From contig OZ007581.1 in NCBI GenBank assembly GCA_963931925.1, positions 24,690,543 to 24,754,542 of the forward strand: 64,000 nucleotides of DNA, given 5' to 3'. The notes under the pieces are model-generated. The model was not told where the DNA came from. It was given only the letters and a program-made list of their open reading frames with translations, and did not search any database. Position numbers and translations under genes: made by a program. Source of the stretch: Onchidella celtica (taxonomy: Eukaryota; Mollusca; Gastropoda; Systellommatophora; Onchidiidae). Numbering within the stretch: position 1 is the first letter of the stretch; each line of letters opens with the position of its first letter. Positions 54,054 through 64,000 of the stretch are shown here, piece after piece.

Positions 54054-56239
54054 CTGTGACAAAAAAATAATCAAGGCAACAACATTTGAAAGTTCTGAGC
54101 TTCTTTGACTTTGCTTAACCAAATTCTTAGGAATTGCTCAGTTGGTTGAACATTCACGTACAATCTTTCTTTGGCAAGACTTCCGAATGATTGCATGTTT
54201 TAACTCACTGAGCCCCAAGGCTTTTTCTCAGGCCAGGCCCCTGAACCTAGAGTTTTGCACTGTATATCAAAAAATTCATAACATATTTATTTATCAAGAT
54301 ATCTGGTTCAAGTGTGCTGTGTTTGAATGTTTTGTTTTTTGAAATGCGTATATTACAAAACAAGAAGTTTTAAAAAATGTGTTCAAGAAATAAATTTTTG
54401 GTAATTTTTAAAAATTCAAATCACTTTCTAGTATAATAATGAATTTCTGAATTGTCAAAAGACTTGTAAGAGAAAGCTTAAAATGTAATAAAAACAAAGC
54501 TCAAATTTGTAAAACATCAACCAATTTATATCCAATACAGTTATTTGACATCAAAACGTTTGCACTTTGTTTTGCCTAGTTCAAACTTCATTTGCTAGCC
54601 ATTTTCACATAATATAATGAGTCCTAGGCTCAAATTGATAACAACTATTTTTGTTGCCATATATCCAGAACTGTATGTGCTATTGGCATGCAATGGTCGT
54701 GGACACATAGAGAAATGAACAGACATAGCCCATGGCCCGAGGTTTTGTGGTTTTATAACAGAGTGAAAAAAAAAAGGAAATGAAGACTGACGGGCTCGGC
54801 CATGAGGCTTAGTGGTAGACATGTAAAAGCTGAACCTGTGCCAGTAGTGCGGCTTAGTGAGTTAATATACTCAACCACTGACTGCCGAGCCGCACGTTAT
54901 GTATGAAAACATCTCTATGGGGATATACTCTAAAAGAATCATAGAATGTCCCCCTGCAACCTCCCCACTGCACACCTCAAAAGTCAGGACCCCTGCAGTT
55001 TGGAATATTATTTCATTACTGTCAGAAAATCTGGCCATGAGACACATAAACAATTAAGCCCTCCCCCCTTTCTAAATGTCAGTCTCTCAAAAAGATAAGC
55101 TACCGTTGAAATCTCGTCCAGCTGATTAGTTTCATTTCTAGATGATCTACTTTAAAACTGTTCATAAGGCTTAAAACTCTGTATGTCCCTTTCTCTTCTC
55201 TGCTTTGCATCAGAAATTAAATCACTCAGTGGACTGACGTTAATTTTTCAGTAATAGTGCACTTTAGCCTGCCCTTATTTCTGTGCATCCGTGTTCCGCT
55301 ATTCCAAAAGTGCAACAAACTCCCTCCGTAATGGTTCATTTGCCAAACTATGGGGGTACATTTATATAAATTATTCTGGATCCCCACAAGGACACAACTT
55401 TAGGAGCAGCCGTGCACAGGGGGTCAAAAAGGGACGAAGCCCCCCTGGCATGTTAGTCCTCGATAGGGATGTTTTTCATAGTAAACGAGCGGCTCGACTG
55501 ATTCCCTGCCTAGAATTCCGATAATGTGACTTTTCCTTTTGGCCACGATTATTCGCAGACGTCTGCGAATAAGACCAGAATCTTATTCGCAGATGGATTT
55601 TGGTTTGTGATTTTTATTTAGGAAGAGCTCCTTAAAATGGCGTTCCGTCGAGCTATCGACGAAACTTTCACCAAAACATTTTTGATGGCGAGAGCTGTCT
55701 ATGGAATATAAAATAAAATCGCCCAAGAACCATAATAAGCGGGCGAGACCCAAAACCCTCTGAATTTTAGCGAATGATAAAAGTCTAGAAAGATCAGATT
55801 AACTCCACATACATACACTGAAAAGCTGAAACGAACAATTCCTTCGCTCGATGAGTGAGAGGGCAGCAGCGGCCACGCGAGCGTCCTTCTCAATCACATG
55901 ACCAAAACAAACAATGCGCATCACTTCTCATTTAGAAAACGGACCAGTGTAAACAAATAGCATGACGAGGGGGAAATCGGAAAGCCAGAAGAGTTCGTCC
56001 TCCACTGCCGCTCATTCCTTTTTTCTATTCCAAAAACCTACAAGAAGTGAACTCGTCTACCGAGTTGGGGGGGGGGGGGGGGGGGGGTTCAAGGCTTCGC
56101 AAGATCTGACTTTTTTTCTGCGTTTTCCCCCACTGATCATCGTTGCTTTGCTCCAGAGTATAAAATTGTGACTAGAAGTTTTAAAATATTTGTTACAAAT
56201 TTTTTTAGATGAATTATTATTTTTTTATAATAATATTAG
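54054..56239. other. Upstream region of the PK-like gene
   Basis: No coding exon recognised. A non-coding first exon and promoter of the PK-like gene should lie here or beyond. Features include a 24-bp palindrome (55549-55572), a poly-G run (56067-56086) and a hairpin-forming, tRNA-like segment near 54845-54895. Confidence 0.4.
55549..55572. repeat. Perfect 24-bp palindrome
   Basis: TTATTCGCAGAC followed by its exact complement GTCTGCGAATAA. A third half-site (TTATTCGCAGA) follows at 55583, and half-sites in the other orientation recur at about 57671-57693 (CTGCGAATAA, CTGTGAATAA). Confidence 0.95.
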
Positions 56240-56690
56240 CCAATTTTGTGGGGTGTGAAATCACAGATTGACGTGGAGGAGTGGCTTGCGTGTCCCAATG
56301 ATCCCAGGAGCTATGCCAGCTGAGGCCTTGTGCCCCTGATAGCTTTAAGCTAAGCAAGCTGGACAGGTCGTGGGGGAAGGACCAGACAAGGTTGAAAAGA
56401 CCAGCCCTCCTTACCTGAAGAAACAAAAATCGTCATGGAAACAGCAACATGGAAAAACCAACGTTCTGGATGTGATGGACCTTCTGAGTATCTCGCGACT
56501 CGTATGGATGCAAGTAGTGAAAGCCGAAAGGAAACTGCTAGCAGGATGAAGGAGGACCTGAGGCAGAAATGAAATCCTTCAATCACTCATGGGGAACTCT
56601 CGCAAAGATGGCCCAGGACAGACAGGGCTGGAGATCCTTTGTTGCTGCCCTAAGCACCAGTGGGTGCAATAGGAAATAGTAGTACTAGTA
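56240..56690 (+). pseudogene. LINE 3' end (RT C-terminus)
   Basis: The frame ending at TAG 56677-56679 encodes NHSWGTLAKMAQDRQGWRSF then VAALSTSGCNRK. This is the typical WxxLxxxAQDRxxWRxxVxxL terminus of a non-LTR RT, followed by a (TAG)n-like tail. Upstream sequence (DGPSEYLATRMDASSE) belongs to the same ORF in another frame, so it is broken. Confidence 0.72.
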
Positions 56691-56950
56691 GTAGAAATCA
56701 CAGAGAAAGTCAGACAGAGCAAATAAAAATGAATTCAATTCAACTTCCATGGAAACAAAAAAGTAATAAAACATGACAAATAGACCCAGGTTACCGTGGA
56801 GAGAGATGAGCCGTTCAGTTCACACTGACTGAAACTAGAAATCATTTTACATGTTTAAAATTTGATTTACATTTTTATTTCTGTCCTGTTCGGTGAACAG
56901 GAAGAAATAAAATGAACAGGAATAAAGTAATCTGGGGCACACTGGTAACA

Positions 56951-57460
56951 TTAACCCCTTCAACCCCATAGTGACGTACCTGGTACGTCACAAAATTGTG
57001 CAATTTTTGCTGGTGTGCCGTACCAAGTACGGCATACTAAAACTGCTCTACAAATGCTTTGTATTCAAAGCTATGGGCGAGTACGGGCGAAATTCTGAAT
57101 CAGCATTGAATTTTACGCATACTCGATTCCAGTTTTTGGAAATTTCTTTACTGCTAGCGCTTCATCAGAACAAATAATCTTCGATCGGTTGCGTTCCTCT
57201 CATCACTGTCGATTTGAACGTAACTTTGTGACCTTGTATATTGCTTGAGACGAAAAAACATGGCATATTTAGAAACTACATTCAATTTCCTTACAGAAAA
57301 TGTATACTTTTGTGAGGATAACTGTACAAATAAACTGATCACAGTCAGCTTTAAAACATAATCTTAACAATTACTCGCACGCTGTCGTACTGGCTAACCA
57401 AAATAGCTAAAAAACCTGTCGTACACAGGAATGCAAAACGCGTTGTTGTGAAGGGGTTAA
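56951..57460. mobile_element. piggyBac-type MITE with TTAA target duplication
   Basis: Starts TTAACCCCTTCA (56951) and ends TGAAGGGGTTAA (57460), perfect 12-bp inverted ends including TTAA. Subterminal palindromes follow: GTGACGTACC.GGTACGTCAC (56971-56991) and TGCCGTACCAAGTACGGCA (about 57017-57035). The ~500-bp interior has no convincing ORF; the 68-codon ORF at 56971 begins in the palindrome. Confidence 0.82.
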
Positions 57461-57519
57461 TCAATATCCAAAAAATAAAAGTTTCCTAAAAATGAGCACT
57501 CCTAGGTTTAATTTTTTTT

Positions 57520-57630
57520 AAATGCTCGGGCGTGGGATTGAACCCAAGATGGACCGGGCCCATAGACTCCGACTGATAACAGTACAGTAGATGCTAGCCA
57601 TTGCGCCATCGCAAACTGTGGACTGCGTGA
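57520..57630 (-). mobile_element. tRNA-like retroposon (SINE head)
   Basis: Minus strand: GATGGCGCAATGGCTAGCA (A box-like) and TTGGGTTCAATCCCACGCC (B box and T-arm), followed by an A-rich 3' tail. The region between the boxes is longer than in a class I tRNA, and I could not fold a clean cloverleaf, so a retroposed copy is preferred over a functional tRNA. Confidence 0.5.
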
Positions 57631-58835
57631 GAACTTTTCCATAGTAGACATCACAAAACCAAGAAACCCCCTCTGCGAATAAAATCTGTGAATAAGCACT
57701 TCGTTTCCTTAAAATTATAGTCCGTGTGAAAACATTTAGCAGATTTTTTTAATACAGAAAAATCCTTAACGGAGGGCCTGGCTAAACTACACTTAGATCT
57801 ACTCATTTTTTCTAACTCTTCTCTTGTCAATAATCTGAGTGATCTGGAATGTAATGTGATTTTTCTTACCACAAATATTACTGAAAAAAACAGCAAAAGA
57901 ATATTCAGTTCTTAGTCGCTGCTGGGCCCACCTGCTGCCACAGGCTAACTTATAAATGTATGCCTATCCTTGTTCAAACCGGAATTATCGCGAACGGCCA
58001 CCAAGGCTGCAGAGGACTTACAACTTACAGCCGATCCTATGCACCAGCCACCACACGTCCGGTAGATTTACTGATTTGAGGAACAGTTATCTTGATTGGG
58101 CCAACCTGAATCTGTGGGCCAGTGGCTAGATCTAAATTTCCATCTCTTCGATAACTGTTGATATTTACCAAAGCTGTTTCACTCCAAAGGCGACGGTGGT
58201 ATCGAACAAAAAATGATGCAAACTAGCCTAACATAACAACGCTCAGATATTACATTTTCCCCTTTACCTTTAGGGAAAGTCGACCTTGACATTAACAGGC
58301 CTTTACTGGGCTTTTAGAGATAAAGAGTGACCTTATCAGTACCAAATTCAAACTTTTTGAGTAGAAAGTTCCTCAACATGATGATCAATAATAAAATCGT
58401 AAAATTATCAATTTTCCTCTTTGCCCATCTCTTGTAACGGAATACAATTAACCTATTTGCCCACCTCACCATTCACTGTCAAATATATATATATATTTTG
58501 AATATAGAATTTCAGCACAGGGAACGTCTGACCCAACTCAGAAAGAGACTCAGAATGTTCGTTTAACTGATTAAAACATTTAATTCTGCATGAGCAAATG
58601 GGTGAGATACATTACTATTTGGGAAATTAAACTATGACCACAGCCCTTGGTAACTTTAATAATGATTTTGCTGTGACTTCTACTTTTTGTAATGAACATG
58701 GAATTGATATGATGATCTCTGGTCCAAAACAATTCCTCTTGAACTTCGGACTCCTCCAAGGTCAAAGAGTTTAGCGAAGAGATTTCATGGCCAATAAATA
58801 TAACGTTAGAGCAGGTGGTGTGTGATCTCTTTATC
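57631..58835. other. No gene recognised
   Basis: AT-rich, with a short (AT)n run at 58483-58497. The minus-strand ORF at 58580-58870 overlaps the next element's start and has no domain. Confidence 0.45.
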
Positions 58836-59950
58836 TTAACCCTCGTCCCGCGTTGAGTGAACTCGTCCACGTAACGCCCCGTGCGGGGATAGCCAGCGGC
58901 CAGTCAGCCGATCGTTCGCATGTTGCCGATAACCTCGGCGGTCGGGTCAATCGGGTCCTTGTGAACACCTGTATCGCGTATACTTCAGGACGCAATAACA
59001 ACAATAGTGGTGGATAAATCGTAAGGGACCCCTATGATATTTGGATAAAGTACTTGTGATGATATGCAGTAGGTTTTATTGTGAAATGGAAGGCCCCAAA
59101 TCAAGAATTTTCTGCATTTTCATGCCGTTTAACACACGTTTTATCATTTTCCCAAGACCTCTGCGCTTTTTCTGTCCCTGTGTCAGGCCATTCAGGTGAA
59201 CAAGTTATTTTTTACGCCATTCGCTTAATTTACTAACCACATGTATCATGACATTGCCTTCTCCCTCCTCTACTATGTAAAGCGTCCACTTACTATAATG
59301 TTAGTTTTAGCGAGAGATTTGATTTCCAGTTCCAGGTCGTAGAGCACATACATGTACTGAAAAGCGGTTTAATCAAAGGAACACAATATCTCTCTAATTA
59401 CCACATCAAATAAAGACAATGACCAACAACAAAGTCGGTCATTTTCTCCCAGTTTTCCCTGATGAAAAACCTACTGACAGACGCCCTTATGCAGCATGCC
59501 CTAATATTACATCGGAATTCATAATTACAGACGTAGAACGGCGTCTCAAATACGCACATGGCCCCTTTCTTCTCATTTCACATGTAGACGACAACCAGCA
59601 TCAAAGTAAAAGTTTCCCCAAGATTTTCCCCAGTTCAAACTTCAGACGGTCAGTACTATTACACGAGTATGACGAATAGTTGCATCGTAATAAACGTAAT
59701 CGGACGATACCATTTTGTAAGATATAGTAGGGGTGACAGGATGGATAAACACGCGAAAATTGTGTGGAAAAAAAACGTGAAAAAACAACAACAACGACGA
59801 CAGCCTCGGCAACCGAATGACCAAAACGCGAGGCGCACCGTTGCTATACAAAAATGTGGCCTCCCGCAGGACCCGCAGGACCCGCGGTTAAGCGTGTCGG
59901 ACAAAATAATGGCCTCGCGTGTTGCGCGGGGAGGCCAATATAGTGGTTGT
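58836..59950 (+). mobile_element. Non-autonomous piggyBac-type element, copy B
   Basis: Begins TTAACCCTCGTCCCGCG and is collinear with copy A (40177) through GCCAGTCAGCCGATCGTTC, GGATAAAGTACTTGTGATGA, GGTCAGTACTATTAC and GCCTCCCGCAGGACCC. It preserves the sequence that the LINE interrupts in copy A. The right terminal repeat is missing (the sequence departs after GAGGCCA near 59936), so this copy is truncated or eroded. Confidence 0.78.
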
Positions 59951-60539
59951 GATTTTATGATAACGAGCTTTCCTTTTTTTTTACTAAGGTCTGGGGCCTC
60001 TTAATGTGTGAACTTTAAACCCCCAAAGAAAAAATTTTGGAAGGTACGTAGGCCTATTTCATTTGAATGTTATCATCGTGGTGGGCTATTAAAAAGAAAA
60101 AATATTTATAGCCTAAATATATTAATGCTACGTTTTAAGAACGTCTGACTAACACAGTGAAGACATGAAACACAGTTTCAGCAGTGTATTTGTGGTCATT
60201 TGCTGAAGTTTTTACAGGCAAGAAATAATGGCTATCTGTTGTGGCGACTTACTTCATTTCTCGTTGTTTCAACGGGAGGGAAAAGTTCAACCTACCTAAC
60301 AAAACTGAACAGTTTATCCCGATTAACTTAATTTTCCTTTTTTTTTTTCGACTAACAGCAAGTTATTCTACGCTCAATATGGTAACAATTTTTGTTGTTG
60401 TTTTTCCTACGGTTAGGCATAAACTGCTTTTTTCTCTATAAAATTATGGAACAGTATGCTAACTTAACCCCATACCCCGCGCGCTACCCGTAAAGAACCG
60501 CTGCACGGTCAGTGTTACTCACGGAGAATCTTATCTGGA
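59951..60539. other. No gene recognised
   Basis: AT-rich. A TTAACCCCATACCCCGCGCG word at 60466 resembles a piggyBac-type end, but no matching inverted partner was found. Confidence 0.4.
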
Positions 60540-61300
60540 GTCACTGACCCGTGCCGCTATGCGATGACCACAAACGCTGTCCACGCGGTTCGGTTTTTAT
60601 TGATCGGTATGAAAACATGTCAGGCCAGAGTTTTCTGCTATTGTATGACAGTACACAATACAGCCTGCTACTGTCACCCCCACTGTCTTGTGGGTCATCT
60701 CGGGAGAGAGGAAGACTAGGGGAAGGTAACCCTGAATACAAATACCACACTGCCTTGTGTGTTGCTATGATAGCAAAGGCTATGGGAGTAAACCCAGACA
60801 GAAAATCAGGAGTGGAGACCCGAAGGTGGTTGTCAGGGAGAACTGCATCAAACTGGCTTCCAGCATCTCCTGCAGCCGGACTAGTTCCAAATGTATTGAC
60901 CTGGTCTCTCCCTTGGGTTTAACTAGAATGGCAGAGAGAGGGGTGGTGCCTCTGGGCAAAGCACCATCTCTTAAAAATAGCCCAGGCAAGGCAGCAAAAC
61001 GAGGAGGCGTTTGCTCGGGCTTGGCAAGCGTCTGTCTCTCCTCTATAAGCCCACCCATTTCCGATTTGGAGAGGACACTCCAGCCATCCGTTTCGGATGG
61101 GCACAACACGGGAGGTGGCAGTTACCGGTGATAAGCTCAATCCATTTGGCGTACGGATGAGCGCCAGGGGTCCCCTCTGTCGGTGGGAGCGGCTTTTCAG
61201 CTGCATTGATCAACTACCGCCCGCCGTAACCTGGGCAGCCCCCAGGCAGTTGGGTGTTGTTCCGCCACGTCAGCCTGCTTCATAAGGTGGTTGGAGCTAG
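60540..61300 (+). mobile_element. 5' region of the non-LTR retrotransposon at 61301
   Basis: GC-richer than its surroundings. A frame at 61097-61285 is the same frame as the main ORF, separated only by TAA (61283-61285) and TAG (61298-61300). Other ORFs (60551-60922, 60757-61131) contain no domain I recognise. The exact 5' end of the element is unknown. Confidence 0.5.
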
Positions 61301-64000
61301 ACCAAAAGTCGAAAAGCTGACGTAAAGTGTGCACCTGGCAAAAACAGAAAAATACTAAAACTTGGTACCTGGAACGTCAGAACAATGCGCCCAGGCTTGC
61401 AACAGCAAGATCTCACTGATATTGACTCCATCAGGAAATCCCAAATTATTGATCGAGAACTTCAGCTACTAAACATCGACATCGCTGCCCTTCAAGAAAC
61501 TCGACTTCCCGACTCCGGGTCAGTCAAAGAAGAAAACTACACCTTCTTCTGGCAGGGCCTTAGCAGCGAACAGCCGAGAATCCACGGCGTGGGCTTCGCC
61601 GTAAAAAACTCCCTTATCAATTCGATCGCAACTCCAATTGGAGTGTCAGAACGCATCATGACACTCAGACTGAACACCCGGTCTGGTTTTACCAACATTA
61701 TTTGTGTCTATGCCCCAACACTTACCTCCTCTGACGAAACCAAAGACATTTTCTACGAGGCATTGCAGAGGAATCTCCACAACATCCCTCTCACCGAAGG
61801 CCTGCTAATTCTGGGTGACTTTAACGCTCGAGTGGGAGCAGATCACTCCGCATGGCCAAAGTGCATTGGGCACTTTGGCATTGGCAACATCAACGAAAAC
61901 GGGCAGCGCCTTCTGGAGCTATGCTCCGTAAACTCATTATGTGTTACAAACACGTACTTTGACCTTAAGAGATGCCAAAGAACATCATGGCGCCATCCCA
62001 GGTCTGGCCATTGGCATCAATTAGATCTTATTCTCTCAAGGAGGAAGAGTTTGGGCTGTATAAAAATAAGTCGTTCCCTCCACAGTGCTGACTGTGACAC
62101 CGACCATGCACTGGTAGTCAGCAAAATCAAAATTTCGGCCAAGAAAATATACAGATCAAAAGCCCCTTCAATCCCTAAGATCAATGTAACAGCAATCAGA
62201 GATGAATCAAATAAAAAGTCATTTGAAAAGTTATTTGTTGAAAGCATGGATAATGTCACCCAATGTGACTCGGTAGATGAAACATTGAACACTCTCAGTT
62301 CAAAAATTCATGACTGTGCCATCAAATCTTTTGGACAGCATAAAGTTTCAAACAACGACTGGGTAGCCCAGAACAGCGAAATTCTCCTACCTCTCATTGT
62401 ACAAAAGAAATCTGCTTTCAATGAGTATAACAAAAATTGCAATCAGAGTACAAAAACTTGTTTGAAAAATGCAAAAGCTAAACTTCAGCTGGAGGTAAGA
62501 CGTTGCGCCAACAAATACTGGACAGACTTGTGTAACAGCATAAAAGAGGCAAATGAAAAGGGAGATATGAAAACCGCCTTTAGTCAGATGAAAGTAGCTC
62601 TTGGGCCAATCATCACCAAAAGCGCCCCACTTAAGTCTGTAAATGGTGAACCCATCACAGATAAAAATGAACAACTGAATAGGTGGGTAGAGCATTACTC
62701 TCTGTTGTATTCAACTGAGAAAAATATTCCACCAGATTTTGAGGAACACCTCCAAAAACTGCCAATAATGGCCGAACTTGACGCTGAACCTTCCTTAGTC
62801 GAGCTTTCCAATGCAATCGACCACCTGTCTGCTGGAAAAGCCACAGGAAGTGACAACATTCCTGCAGAGGTATTAAAAGACCTAAAAGGCCCACTATTAC
62901 CACACCTGTATAACCTGTTACTGCAGTGTTGGAAAGAAGGCGTGATACCACATGATATGAGAGACGCCAAAATTGTCACACTTTACAAGAACAAAGGAGA
63001 CAAAGGCGACTGCAACAACTATCGAGGCATATCCCTCCTCAGCATTACTGGAAAGGCTTTTGCTCGCGTCATCCTCTGCCGCCTTCAACAACTGGCGGAA
63101 AAAGTCTTACCAGAAACACAATGTGGCTTTCGAAGCAAACGATCAACTATTGACATGATATTTGCACTTCGGCAAATCCAAGAAAAATGTAAAGAACAAA
63201 ACAGGCCGCTTATAACATGCTTTGTGGACCTAACAAAGGCTTTCGACACCGTAAGCCGATCTGGCCTGTATGCAGTCCTTAAATCCATAGGCTGTCCACC
63301 AACATTGCTAAAACTTATTGCATCCTTCCACACTGACATGAGGGCATGTGTCAACTTTGAGGGCTGCACATCCAATTCATTTGCTGTAAACAGCGGTGTG
63401 AAGCAGGGATGTGTTCTTGCTCCTACCTTATTTGGTATATATTTTGCAGCCCTACTCAAGAATGCCTTTGGTCAATGTTCAGGTGGAGTACTTATTAACA
63501 CCAGAGTGGACGGCTCCATTTTTAATGTTGCCAGACTAAAAGCAAAATCTCGTACAGAGCATATTATGTTACAAGAGCTCCTCTTCGCAGATGATGCTGC
63601 AATCGTGGCCCACGATGAAACCACGCTCCAGGCTCTCATCAATAGCCTTGCCAAAGCCTGTGACAAATTCATGCTAAAGATCAGTGTCTCAAAAACTGTA
63701 GTTTTGACACAAGGCTTGAGAAACCCCAACCCAATCATGCTGAATGGCTCTCCTCTGGAGCAAGTGGGAAAATTCTGCTACCTAGGCTCAACCATCAGTG
63801 GTAGCACAGACATAACAACTGAAATAAATGCCAGAATAGGAAAGGCGGCCACAGCTTTTGGCAAACTCTCAAAAAGGGTGTGGAACAATAGCAAGCTGAC
63901 CATCAAAACAAAGGTACTCGTGTACCAAACTTGCGTCCTAAGCACCCTGCTGTATGGCTCAGAGACATGGACCACCTACTCCAAACATGAAAGATCCCTC
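61301..64000 (+). CDS. Non-LTR retrotransposon ORF: AP endonuclease and reverse transcriptase (runs off window)
   Basis: 900 codons with no stop, open at the window edge. The first ATG is at 61385. The endonuclease shows LKLGTWNVRTM, IAALQETRLPD, ICVYAPT, LLILGDFNARVG, SWRHPRSGHWHQLDLIL and CDTDHALV. The RT shows AGKATGSDNIPAEVLKDL, NNYRGISLLS, TQCGFRSKRST, CFVDLTKAFDTV, GVKQGCVLAPTLFGIYF, LLFADDAAIV (catalytic DD) and FCYLGSTIS. It encodes the proteins needed for target-primed reverse transcription. The intact frame suggests a young, possibly active copy. The clade is not assigned; the 13046-13257 and 56240-56690 tails are of broadly similar type. Confidence 0.93.

Noticed and set aside
57520..57630. 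Functional tRNA gene on the minus strand
   Set aside because: A- and B-box-like motifs exist, but the spacing is too long for a class I tRNA, no clean cloverleaf is found and an A-rich tail follows. It is more likely a SINE or retroposed copy.
60551..61131. Host protein-coding gene at 60.5-61.1 kb
   Set aside because: The overlapping ORFs in several frames lie immediately 5' of the LINE ORF and carry no domain; best treated as the LINE 5' region.

Overview
The window is nuclear DNA of an animal: AT-rich, intron-rich, sparse in genes and dense in transposable elements. Two host genes can be read through their splice sites, both on the minus strand. The protein similarity, 0.3-4 kb introns and retroelement families suggest a lophotrochozoan, most likely a mollusc (perhaps a gastropod). 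That taxonomic call is inference.

Layout. 1-1.9 kb: a non-LTR reverse-transcriptase fragment abutting a broken THAP/P-element-like transposase (both minus). 5.1-10.7 kb: a two-exon gene for a single-pass receptor with about four Ig-like domains (minus). 11.4-11.6 kb: a promoter-like segment (CRE, YY1-like sites) and a short THAP-type first exon (plus). 12.75-17.25 kb: a complete Ty3/gypsy LTR retrotransposon (minus) with GAAAG target duplications, broken by two in-frame TGA codons and one frameshift, and carrying a nested 212-bp LINE tail. 17.3-35.5 kb: no confident host gene; foldback elements, dispersed repeats, AGATCT-rich blocks, a LINE tail and a ~46-bp minisatellite. 35.6-54.05 kb: a 12-coding-exon pyruvate-kinase-family gene (minus, 567 aa), with introns full of SINEs, LINE pieces, a piggyBac-type element and minisatellites. 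54-60.5 kb: repeats, including a second copy of that piggyBac-type element and a compact TTAA-flanked MITE. 60.5-64 kb: the 5' part of a non-LTR retrotransposon with an intact endonuclease-RT frame of 900 codons, running off the window.

Most notable is the pyruvate kinase paralog. All exons join in phase with GT-AG junctions and no stop codon. The predicted protein keeps the Mg2+/phosphoryl-transfer lysine and acids, but replaces catalytic Thr328 (mammalian PKM numbering) by Ala, the K+-site Ser77 and Thr114 by Ala and Ile, and the KGVNLPG motif. The fructose-1,6-bisphosphate pocket is largely retained and a 43-residue acidic C-terminal tail is added. It looks like an expressed, catalytically altered or pseudoenzyme paralog. 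The Ig receptor, with almost its whole coding region in one exon, is the second item of interest. The rest is mainly a record of nested transposition. All assignments come from reading the sequence; no database search was run.
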